Below, piece after piece: positions 49,239 through 55,869 of a stretch of 64,000 bases of DNA. The number at the start of each line of letters is the position of its first letter. Position 1 is the first letter of the stretch. The notes beneath the pieces were generated by a model. It had not been told where the DNA came from, searched no databases, and saw nothing but the letters and a program-made list of their open reading frames with translations. Both the position numbers and the translations under genes were made by a program. Location of the stretch: contig CABIXY010000004.1 in assembly GCA_902362805.1 (NCBI GenBank), positions 496,001 to 560,000 of the forward strand. Direction: 5' to 3'. The stretch is from Eubacteriaceae bacterium (lineage in GTDB: Bacteria; Bacillota; Clostridia; Peptostreptococcales; Anaerovoracaceae).

Positions 49239-50558
49239 TTAAAGTTCTTCTAGGATCAATACGATCTGCAGAATAAAGGTCTGCTCTTCTGTGTAGTAGC
49301 GCAGATACCCGTCGTATTTATCGACCACTCGCTGTATGCTTCGCATGCCAAAACCATGCTGTTCCTGCTCCTTGGTGGATTGCAAAAGTCCATTTTTCTC
49401 TCGCAGTATCCCGTCAAAACTGTTGCGGATATCGAAGATCAACTTTTTCTTTTCGTATCGCAGCCTTATATGCAGTTCTCTTTCTTTACAGACTTTTCTG
49501 CAGCCTTCCACTGCATTTTCCAGGGCGTTGCCTAAAAGCACGCTCAAATCCATCTCGTTGCAAAGTATCTTTGCAGGCAGATCCGCCTCGCAGCTGTAAG
49601 TGATATCTTCTGTTTCAGACAGCCAGGCGTAGTAACTCAATATGACATTGGCGGTGCCATTTCTGCAGTACACCTTCACCTCTTCCATCACATTCCTGAA
49701 GTTCAGCTCCTCCAGATAGGCTTCGATTTTTTCGTACTGTCTGCTGCTGCAATACTCTGAAATCATGCGGAAATGATGGGCCAGATCGTGGCGGATAATA
49801 CGGGTCTGCTCTAAAGTGTTCATCATGTTCTTATACTGCTGCTCCATCTGCGCGAGCCTCATACTGTTGATACGCTGTTCATTCTGCCGTTGTGCTTCTG
49901 CCAGACCTTTTTCAATTTCCTGGCTCAGATTTAAAATAGTATAGATGACCAATACTACAGCACAATATATGGTAAGAATTAAAAGGACGGCAAAGCCATA
50001 TTCTTTCGGACGTTCTGTGATGGGTTTTGGATAAGCAAAGAATACTACAAAAGCCAGATAGAATAAACCTGTGACAACTGCCATCAAGCTCCAGCCTTTA
50101 CTGACTGAGGCTAAGGCCTTCGCAAAAGGCTTTTTAACAAACCTCCACATCAGCCAGGCTGCCAGGAGCATCAGCGTACACCTGATAAGGACATGGGCGA
50201 TGGGCCGCCAGCCAAAGCATGTATCTACGACGATAAACCCCAAACCATTTATCGAAGTGATGGATAAAAGAGAAATAAAATAAGTGACGAGATATCTTCC
50301 TCCCTTATACTTTGAAAATACCCAGAACACCACGAAAGTGAGGGGTATCCAAATTGCCAGCATAGAATTGTTTGCCGCCATGATACCTTTGAAATGAGCG
50401 ACCGCAGCCATCATCAGCGCACACACTGACAGAGAAAAGACTGCCGTCATTTTATATCTTCTATTCACTTTTTGGGGAACGTAGACACTGAAAAAGGTGA
50501 TTAAAACGCATGCGATCATCACGATGTTGATGACAGTAAACTGATCTGCATTTAACAT
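49239..50558 (-). CDS. GHKL-family sensor histidine kinase (peptide-receptor type)
   Basis: 439 residues. Six or so N-terminal helices without a large extracellular domain, a coiled linker (EIEKGLAEAQRQNEQRIN), the H-box TRIIRHDLAHHFRMISEY, N-box LLGNALENAVEG and G-box HGFGMRSIQRVVDKYDG. This is the AgrC/PlnB/ComD type, whose ligands are secreted peptides. ATG 50558 follows AAGGAG. It has its own ECF-type promoter although its regulator lies just upstream, so receptor levels may be raised when the system is on. Confidence 0.92.
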   Translation of the reverse strand: MLNADQFTVINIVMIACVLITFFSVYVPQKVNRRYKMTAVFSLSVCALMMAAVAHFKGIMAANNSMLAIWIPLTFVVFWVFSKYKGGRYLVTYFISLLSITSINGLGFIVVDTCFGWRPIAHVLIRCTLMLLAAWLMWRFVKKPFAKALASVSKGWSLMAVVTGLFYLAFVVFFAYPKPITERPKEYGFAVLLILTIYCAVVLVIYTILNLSQEIEKGLAEAQRQNEQRINSMRLAQMEQQYKNMMNTLEQTRIIRHDLAHHFRMISEYCSSRQYEKIEAYLEELNFRNVMEEVKVYCRNGTANVILSYYAWLSETEDITYSCEADLPAKILCNEMDLSVLLGNALENAVEGCRKVCKERELHIRLRYEKKKLIFDIRNSFDGILREKNGLLQSTKEQEQHGFGMRSIQRVVDKYDGYLRYYTEEQTFILQIVLILEEL

Positions 50559-50601
50559 GAACGACTCCTTATCGACTCTTCTAAAGATGATTCTGATAAT
50601 A

Positions 50602-50629
50602 TATACGCATCCTTCGCAGAATTGTCTCA
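50602..50629 (-). promoter_or_regulatory. ECF-type promoter D, for the kinase gene
   Basis: Minus strand TGAGAC (50624-50629), 16-bp spacer, CGTATA (50602-50607), 44 bp upstream of the kinase start and inside the 99-bp gap after the regulator gene. Confidence 0.85.
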
Positions 50630-50657
50630 AAGCAGATCATATCAATGACAGTGTTAT

Positions 50658-51383
50658 TTACAATGTGGTTTTGAGGACATATTGGTAATACGCTTCTTTC
50701 AAAGCCTTCATCTCCTGTCTGCGGATAGGCACCTGCGTTCCGTCCTCCATGTGAAATACTTTATCTACCTTTATTACATTTTCAAAATTTACGATGAAGC
50801 TCTGATGGCAGCGGACGAAGCTTCTGCCCTCCACCTCATCCTCTACATCGACCAGCTTGGCGCTGATGCGGTGTACGTTTCCATCGCGCAAATGAATGTA
50901 AACGTAAGGTGTCTGGCTTTCCATATAGATGATGTCATTATAGGGAATCCGTTCCTGGGTCGTGCCGTTTTTCACTAAAAGACTTTCTTTTCTGTCGGCA
51001 TGAAAAAAGCGCACAAAATTGTCCAAAAGTTCCACCAGAGTTTCTGCCTTGATGGGTTTCAGCAGATAGCTGTATGCGTGAACGCCGTAACCAGCGAGGG
51101 CAAACTCATCGGTGGTGGTGATTAAGATGATGCTCACTTTCTTGTCGTACTGGCGAAGCTGTTCTGCCACCTTCATGCCGTGGGATTTTTTCATAAATAT
51201 ATCCAAAAAAATCGCATCAAAACAGGTGCCGTCTCCATCAGCATAGTCGTCAAGAAGCACGCTACCTTCTTCGTATTCTGTTATTTCAATTTTTTCGTTC
51301 CGTTTATAAAAATAAGCCGTCAAAACCTTTTTTACAAATTTCCGGTCCTCAGCAAAGTCATCACAGATTGCAAACCGTATCAT
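50658..51383 (-). CDS. LytTR-family response regulator
   Basis: 241 residues: intact receiver (ICDDFAEDRKFVKK; phospho-acceptor in AIFLDIFMKKSHGMKVA; Lys in YLLKPIKAE) and LytTR DNA-binding domain (RSFVRCHQSFIVNFENVIKV, DGTQVPIRRQEMKAL). Third gene after the sigma gene and the Cys-rich gene (28-bp gap), so sigma factor and regulator are made together. Partner of the GHKL kinase downstream; candidate binding repeats lie upstream of the sigma gene. Confidence 0.93.
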   Translation of the reverse strand: MIRFAICDDFAEDRKFVKKVLTAYFYKRNEKIEITEYEEGSVLLDDYADGDGTCFDAIFLDIFMKKSHGMKVAEQLRQYDKKVSIILITTTDEFALAGYGVHAYSYLLKPIKAETLVELLDNFVRFFHADRKESLLVKNGTTQERIPYNDIIYMESQTPYVYIHLRDGNVHRISAKLVDVEDEVEGRSFVRCHQSFIVNFENVIKVDKVFHMEDGTQVPIRRQEMKALKEAYYQYVLKTTL

Positions 51384-51411
51384 AAAAACTTCTCCTATAT
51401 AAAATGATTCA

Positions 51412-51636
51412 TTATCTTTTCGGTTTCACGCGGTTCAAGATGTGCCTGCAGACACTGTTCTCCAGCATGATCTCGTTAGACCTTCTGAAATCCGCATACC
51501 GGCAGTACCAACATTCTTTTACGTTATAAGTCATGGCGTCGTCTGGTTCAAAGTATCGACACACGTGGTCCGGCATGATGATCGGATATCCATCATTTGT
51601 AATACCAATTATACCACATACTTTTTTTTCTTCCAT
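51412..51636 (-). CDS. Small Cys-rich protein between sigma factor and response regulator
   Basis: 74 residues; unrecognised. ATG at 51636 behind GAGGAGATAG. Five Cys (C7, C26, the pair CWYC at 42-45, and C63 in VCRHI with a His two residues on) suggest metal or disulfide binding. No membrane segment. It sits 13 bases after the sigma gene, where anti-sigma factors of ECF factors commonly lie, but it has no recognised anti-sigma motif; that role is inference from position. Confidence 0.75.
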   Translation of the reverse strand: MEEKKVCGIIGITNDGYPIIMPDHVCRYFEPDDAMTYNVKECWYCRYADFRRSNEIMLENSVCRHILNRVKPKR

Positions 51637-51649
51637 CCTGCTATCTCCT

Positions 51650-52189
51650 CTATATGATATCTTCATAATGTATCCCTTTTTCCTGAAGATATTTCAGCAT
51701 CTTTTTCAGCGCCCTCTCGTGGAGGGTTCTGATCGTGCTGCTGTTCTTTCCAAGGCGGCTGCCAATCTCCGTAAAACTGAGACCTTCAAAATATCGAAGA
51801 TAGATAACTGGACGTTCCTTTTCGTTGAGTATAGCTATCAAAGCTTCTGTACTTCCTCGATACGCCTGCGTATATTCTCTGTAGGCGTCTTCAAAAGAGA
51901 GGGAATATTTGACTGAATCGACATAATCCTCGATATCGGATTCCAACTTCGCTTTTCTATAGTAGTCGATGACCGTGTTTCTGGCGATGGTGTAAATCCA
52001 AGTAGAAAAAGAGGCTTTCCGCTCATCAAATTTATCTATATTCTCTACTACCTTCATAAAAACGCTGCTGACCAAATCGTCACAGATGGCACTATTATTG
52101 ATCTGATAATATATGTAATTATATATTTTAGGGAAGAATTCTTTGTAAATATCAATCAATATTTCTTCTGTATCCCGTCGTCTCTCCAT
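51650..52189 (-). CDS. ECF-type sigma factor
   Basis: 179 residues. Region 2: ICDDLVSSVFMKVVENIDKF, FSTWIYTIARNTVIDYYRK. Region 4: VIYLRYFEGLSFTEIGSRLG and SSTIRTLHERALKKML. Regions 1.1 and 3 are absent, as in ECF factors. ATG 52189 follows GGAGGCACAG; an upstream frame to 52306 runs through the promoter region and is rejected. Four identical-spacing TGAGAC-N16-CGTATA promoters surround this gene and are its most likely targets; its own promoter lacks this motif and shows an extended -10 (TGCTATCAT) instead, so it is probably controlled by the LytTR regulator. Confidence 0.92.
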   Translation of the reverse strand: MERRRDTEEILIDIYKEFFPKIYNYIYYQINNSAICDDLVSSVFMKVVENIDKFDERKASFSTWIYTIARNTVIDYYRKAKLESDIEDYVDSVKYSLSFEDAYREYTQAYRGSTEALIAILNEKERPVIYLRYFEGLSFTEIGSRLGKNSSTIRTLHERALKKMLKYLQEKGIHYEDII

Positions 52190-52228
52190 TCTGTGCCTCC
52201 ATTCTGTCCCGCTGTGTAACCTACTGCC

Positions 52229-52294
52229 ATGATAGCAAAAAAAATTCCAAAAATAGTAAATCACCGATTTCTGCACTTTTTTCATTGAAATCTG
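52229..52294 (-). promoter_or_regulatory. Possible activator-dependent promoter of the sigma gene
   Basis: Minus strand: extended -10 TGCTATCAT (52229-52237) without a good -35. Upstream are CAGATTTCAATG (52283-52294) and CAGAAATCGGTG (52262-52273), imperfect direct repeats 21 bp apart (8 of 12 alike), the spacing of LytTR sites. A weak match; treat as a candidate. Confidence 0.4.
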
Positions 52295-52313
52295 TCGTTT
52301 CGTCAAAATACGA

Positions 52314-52350
52314 CAAAAGACTTTCTCACATTTTCATGTTCAGAAAGTCT
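52314..52350 (-). terminator. Terminator between the 65-residue gene and the sigma gene
   Basis: Perfect stem AGACTTTCT/AGAAAGTCT (52342-52350 with 52318-52326) followed on the minus strand by TTTTGTCG, right at the stop of the upstream gene. It insulates the sigma gene from the peptide operon. Confidence 0.82.
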
Positions 52351-52548
52351 TCAGCGTTTTTTCTTTTCTTTTAATTGTTCAATCGCTTTCTGCTCCTCTT
52401 TGCTGATTCCGGCAGCCGCGATCTGCTCCTCGTATTCCTCGGGGATCTCCCTTGCCCGCAGCTTCTGATAGCGCAGGAGGTCGAGTAGCAGGCTGTCTTT
52501 GATCCTGCTGTCCTTAGAAAAGTCCTTTCGTACCCATCTCTCATTCAT
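52351..52548 (-). CDS. 65-residue charged protein, last gene of the peptide operon, unknown
   Basis: Unrecognised. Charged and helical, beginning MNERWVRKDFSKDSRIKDSL, ending with basic EQLKEKKKR; no Cys, no GG leader, no membrane segment. AGGAGG precedes the start by 6-9 bases. It lies after the three peptide genes and the tandem repeats and before a terminator, so it may be an accessory or immunity-like product, but without a membrane segment immunity is uncertain. Confidence 0.65.
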   Translation of the reverse strand: MNERWVRKDFSKDSRIKDSLLLDLLRYQKLRAREIPEEYEEQIAAAGISKEEQKAIEQLKEKKKR

Positions 52549-52564
52549 CAACGTTCCTCCTAAT

Positions 52565-52756
52565 GGTCCTGCCCCAAATCTTTGATTTGGCTTGGCAGAC
52601 CTTATGCTTTAGCGCCCCACAAGCGTCAGCGAGTGGCTAGGCGCTAGTCGTATAATAGGTCCTGCCCCAAATCTTTGATTTGGCTTGGCAGACCTTATGC
52701 TTTAGTGCCCCACAAGCGTCAGCGAGTGGCTAGGCGCTAGTCGTATAATAGGTCCT
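52565..52756. repeat. Two tandem 93-bp structured hairpin units
   Basis: Units start at 52565 and 52658, with a third start at 52751; they differ at one base. Each has hairpin 1 (GGTC, TGCC and CCAAATC pairing with GATTTGG, GGCA, GACC) and hairpin 2 (TTAT..AGCGCC pairing with GGCGCT..ATAA). A diverged relative at 45038 keeps the pairing with different bases. The first unit ends at the AGGAGG of the 65-residue gene. Confidence 0.85.
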
Positions 52757-52777
52757 CACCTTCTATAACGGGCGCCA

Positions 52778-52801
52778 GCTATGTACCTTACGCACATAGC
52801 T
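52778..52801 (-). promoter_or_regulatory. Stem-loop after the peptide genes
   Basis: Perfect 8-bp stem AGCTATGT/ACATAGCT with an 8-base loop, 19 bases after the last peptide stop, with no T run. Likely protects the peptide mRNA 3' end or partly limits read-through. Confidence 0.6.
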
Positions 52802-52819
52802 GTCCTACCCATCGTTGTT

Positions 52820-53065
52820 TTAGTCGTTTCTCACGGAGCAGACATGCCAGCTGTCATCTTTCATCAGCTTGGTACATGCGCCGCAGGTATTCTTGAATGC
52901 CAGAAGCTTCAAGTTATAGAAATTTGATCCCGGATCATAGTACGGGCAATTCTTTGCAGAGGTCAAGGCTGTGGTAATCCTGTGTCCGTTATGGACGGCA
53001 GCACCGCCGTCTACACTTTCAAGTTCCATCTCGCTGAGCTCTGTCGGCATCTTCTTTTCTTCCAT
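52820..53065 (-). CDS. Double-glycine-leader four-cysteine peptide 1
   Basis: 81 residues; ATG 53065 behind AAGGAGGATC. Leader of 21 residues ending ELSEMELESVDGG, the class II bacteriocin/peptide-pheromone type cut after GG by C39 peptidases. Predicted mature peptide of 60 residues with Cys at 19, 40, 43 and 55. Shared with its two paralogues: GHxIxT near the start, SAKxCxYY, GxNFYN, TCGAC and WHxC. The four Cys could form two disulfides or bind metal. No known bacteriocin family is recognised; antimicrobial or signalling function is inferred from leader and exporter. Confidence 0.88.
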   Translation of the reverse strand: MEEKKMPTELSEMELESVDGGAAVHNGHRITTALTSAKNCPYYDPGSNFYNLKLLAFKNTCGACTKLMKDDSWHVCSVRND

Positions 53066-53078
53066 GTCCAGATCCTCC

Positions 53079-53324
53079 TTACTCGTTTCTCGCATCGCAC
53101 AGATGCCAACCGAATTCTGAAATCATGTGTACGCAGGCGCCGCAGGTATTGCTGATGCCTATGACCTTTTTGTTGTAGAAGTTGCTGCCTGCCTCATAGA
53201 ACGGGCATCCCTTTGCAGAGCTGACTCCCGTTATAATCCTGTGTCCGTTAAATACACCGGATCCACCGTCTACGCTCTGAATTTCTTCTTCCGTCAATTC
53301 TACTGCTTTCTTTTCCTCTGTCAT
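53079..53324 (-). CDS. Double-glycine-leader four-cysteine peptide 2
   Basis: 81 residues. Leader MTEEKKAVELTEEEIQSVDGG (21 residues, written to its GG) and 60-residue core SGVFNGHRIITGVSSAKGC... with the same four Cys spacing (C-x20-C-x2-C-x11-C). Differs from peptide 1 mainly in the loop before TCGAC and in the last ten residues. Strong ribosome site AAGGAGGAAAG. Middle gene of the three, 20 and 13 bases from its neighbours. Confidence 0.88.
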   Translation of the reverse strand: MTEEKKAVELTEEEIQSVDGGSGVFNGHRIITGVSSAKGCPFYEAGSNFYNKKVIGISNTCGACVHMISEFGWHLCDARNE

Positions 53325-53344
53325 CTTACTTTCCTCCTTTAAAT

Positions 53345-53605
53345 TTACACTTCACAGGTTCTCGCTCTGCACACATGCCAACCATCGTCATTCATCAAAT
53401 GTTTGCACGCGCCGCAGGTTCTGTTAATCGCCAAAATATGTTCGTTATAGAAGTTTCTTCCCGCTTCATAATACTGGCAGGTCTTCGCACTGGTGATTCC
53501 CGTTGTGATCATGTGGCCGTAGTAAAAGCCATTGTCTCCGCCGTCTACAGCCTCAATTTCCTCATCAGTCAGCTCTGTGACCTTTTTTTCTTTTTCTTCA
53601 ACCAT
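53345..53605 (-). CDS. Double-glycine-leader peptide 3, with an extra cysteine
   Basis: 86 residues. Leader of 23 residues ending ELTDEEIEAVDGG; 63-residue core beginning DNGFYYGHMITTG, with the four conserved Cys and a fifth near the C-terminus (RTCEV). The odd Cys could allow dimerisation or attachment. First peptide gene after the ECF-type promoter at 53651; ATG behind AATGGAGGAAAC. Most diverged of the three. Confidence 0.88.
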   Translation of the reverse strand: MVEEKEKKVTELTDEEIEAVDGGDNGFYYGHMITTGITSAKTCQYYEAGRNFYNEHILAINRTCGACKHLMNDDGWHVCRARTCEV

Positions 53606-53650
53606 ATTGTTTCCTCCATTGACATCCTTTGCGATTGCCTTGTATCTATA

Positions 53651-53678
53651 TATACGGCGCAGACGTCAAAGTGTCTCA
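53651..53678 (-). promoter_or_regulatory. ECF-type promoter C, for the peptide operon
   Basis: Minus strand TGAGAC (53673-53678), 16-bp spacer, CGTATA (53651-53656), 46 bp before the first peptide gene and 8 bp after the exporter stop. Confidence 0.87.
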
Positions 53679-53685
53679 AAAGTTT

Positions 53686-55860
53686 TTAGACCATCTGTCT
53701 TTTTACCAATTCTGCAAATTTTCCGTTCAGTTCCACCAACTGGTCAAAGGTGCCGTCCTCGGCGATTTTGCCGTTTTCCAGATAGATGATGCGGTCGCAC
53801 TGCTTGATGGTAGACAGGCGGTGGGCGATGACGATCCTGGTGCTCCTGAGGCCGCTGAGGGATTCTGACACCTGCTTCTGGGTGATGTTGTCAAGGGCGC
53901 TGGTCGCCTCGTCGAACATGATGATCTTCGGCTTCGGCGCAATGGCCCTGGCAATCATGATTCTCTGCTTCTGACCGCCGGAAATGCCGCCGCTGCCCTC
54001 AGAAATGACGGTGTGCATGTTCATGGGCATCCGCTGGATGTCCTCAGCGATACCAGCCATTCTCGCCGCCTCCCAGGCGTCGTCAAGTCCCAGCCATGGA
54101 GCTGAGACTACGATATTGGAATAGATGTCTCCTGCAAAGAGGGAACTGTTCTGCATGACGACCCCGATATTGCGGCGGACCGACTTCACGTCCAGGGAGT
54201 TCAAATCCTTACCGTCAAAGTACACCGATCCCGTCTGCGGTTTTTCAAAGCCCAGCAGGATACGCATCAGCGTAGACTTGCCGCAGCCGGTTTTGCCGAC
54301 GATGGCCACATACTGGTTCGGTCTGATTTTCAAAGAGAGGTTGTCGATGATCTTCGGACCGCCCTGAGAATATTGAAAGGAGATGTTGCTCAGCTCAATG
54401 GAACCGTTCAGCTTGGTCACCGCCTTCTTGTTTTCCTCCACTTCCGGCATGGTTTTCATGATCGGTTCCACCATCTCCATAGCCGGCTTGATATCGGAAA
54501 TCACGTTGGTAATACTGGACAGACCCATGATCGCCGTGCTCACCAGGCCGTAGGACGTGGTGAAGGCCATGTAGTCAGCCGCCGATACGCCAGTCACCGC
54601 CGCAATGTAATAGAGCACCAGCAGATTGCCGAAGGTGAAGACCACCGAAAATACCGGCGCCAGCCTGATGATTATCGGCGGATTGTATTCCAGATCTGCG
54701 CTGGTCCTGTAAGTCTTTGCCCAGCGTCCGAACATCCTCTTCTCAGAGCCTGACAGCTTGATCTTCTGAATGCCGGAAAAGAGGGCGAACACCATGCCGT
54801 TCAGCCTGGCGTTGGCAGCCAGCCGCTTGCGGGAATAACCCAGTTGCAGAATACTGCTGACCATGGTGTAGACCAGGTTCAGCAGCAGGATGGCTACAGC
54901 CGTAACAGCCAGCGCCTTTGAATACCTGGTGATCTGCACCACGTAGACGATGGAAAACACGGCAGTCAGACCCGTATTCATGAGGGTATCCTGCAGCATC
55001 TTCGACAGCGTATCCATGTTCTCCAGCCGTTTAGAAAGCTCTCCGGAGGAATAGGTCTTGAAAAACCCTGCCGGCAGCAGAAGCAGCCTGGCCATGGAGG
55101 CACTTTTCACCGCAATGCTCAATTTTTTCTCTATCTTCGCGTCCAAGATCGTGTTGCAGATGCCGAACAGGTTGTTTGCGACGAGGGAGGTGACCACCAG
55201 AATCGCCATGGGCAGCACGTAGAAGCTGACCCCTGCCGGTATGACACTGGAAAAGATTATCTGCGTCGCATAAGGCGTGATCAGGCCGATCAGGCTTACC
55301 ACCAGGGTCAGCACCGCCACATAGGCATAATCCCAAAAACTCAGGGACTTTGCCATGAAGATGACCAGGTCTTTGATGTTCAGTGATTTCAACGGAAAAG
55401 CGCGGTAGAAGCAGTAGGCGTCCCCTTCAAACTCTTCCGCCACTTTCTTCGTCACCCGCACCCGCCTGTCTTTTTGCTTGTCAAAATAGCTGTATCCACT
55501 GGTATGACTGGGCAGAAGCGCCACCACCGTGCCGTCCTTCTTCGCGGCCAGAATCGGATTGATGGAATCCTTGTACCAGGTATCCGTCAGCTCGATGCGC
55601 CTTCTCATGGCGCCTGTGGGCCGCAGCATGTATTCGATCTGATCGTTCAGGTCTTTGATTTCTTCCGGAACCTCTACGATTTTTACGTGAAGGTATTTCA
55701 AAATCGCTTCTATGGCGCTTTGGGATTCTTCCCTGCTGTTTTCCATCTTCTCTCTGCCTGCTGAGGGCATGACCACAGAGGACAAATCCTGAAAGGCACC
55801 CTCAAAGAGCTCATTATCTTTTGCTTTTCTTTCTTCTAGTTGTTCTCCAAACCAGCTCAT
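53686..55860 (-). CDS. NHLP-type peptide export ABC transporter, permease/ATPase subunit without peptidase
   Basis: 724 residues. The N-terminal 160 residues are a soluble domain (DTWYKDSINPILAAKKDGTVV, then SYFDKQKDRRVRVTKK) like that of the NHLM/NHLP bacteriocin-system permease/ATPase, then six helices (about 175-440) and an ATPase domain: Walker A VGKTGCGKSTLMRI, Q-loop VVMQNSSLF, signature ISGGQKQRIMIARAI, Walker B IIMFDEATSALD. It has no C39 peptidase and pairs with the peptidase-bearing ABC protein encoded 9 bases upstream, likely as a heterodimer. Its substrates are presumably the three peptides just downstream. Confidence 0.88.
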   Translation of the reverse strand: MSWFGEQLEERKAKDNELFEGAFQDLSSVVMPSAGREKMENSREESQSAIEAILKYLHVKIVEVPEEIKDLNDQIEYMLRPTGAMRRRIELTDTWYKDSINPILAAKKDGTVVALLPSHTSGYSYFDKQKDRRVRVTKKVAEEFEGDAYCFYRAFPLKSLNIKDLVIFMAKSLSFWDYAYVAVLTLVVSLIGLITPYATQIIFSSVIPAGVSFYVLPMAILVVTSLVANNLFGICNTILDAKIEKKLSIAVKSASMARLLLLPAGFFKTYSSGELSKRLENMDTLSKMLQDTLMNTGLTAVFSIVYVVQITRYSKALAVTAVAILLLNLVYTMVSSILQLGYSRKRLAANARLNGMVFALFSGIQKIKLSGSEKRMFGRWAKTYRTSADLEYNPPIIIRLAPVFSVVFTFGNLLVLYYIAAVTGVSAADYMAFTTSYGLVSTAIMGLSSITNVISDIKPAMEMVEPIMKTMPEVEENKKAVTKLNGSIELSNISFQYSQGGPKIIDNLSLKIRPNQYVAIVGKTGCGKSTLMRILLGFEKPQTGSVYFDGKDLNSLDVKSVRRNIGVVMQNSSLFAGDIYSNIVVSAPWLGLDDAWEAARMAGIAEDIQRMPMNMHTVISEGSGGISGGQKQRIMIARAIAPKPKIIMFDEATSALDNITQKQVSESLSGLRSTRIVIAHRLSTIKQCDRIIYLENGKIAEDGTFDQLVELNGKFAELVKRQMV

Positions 55861-55869
55861 AGTACCCTC

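Noticed and set aside
49239..51383. agr-type quorum system
   Set aside because: The kinase and regulator fit, but there is no AgrB-like processing membrane protease or AgrD-like precursor; the linked peptides have GG leaders and a C39 exporter.
52565..52756. CRISPR array or attachment-site duplication
   Set aside because: Direct tandem 93-bp units without variable spacers and without integrase or phage genes nearby.
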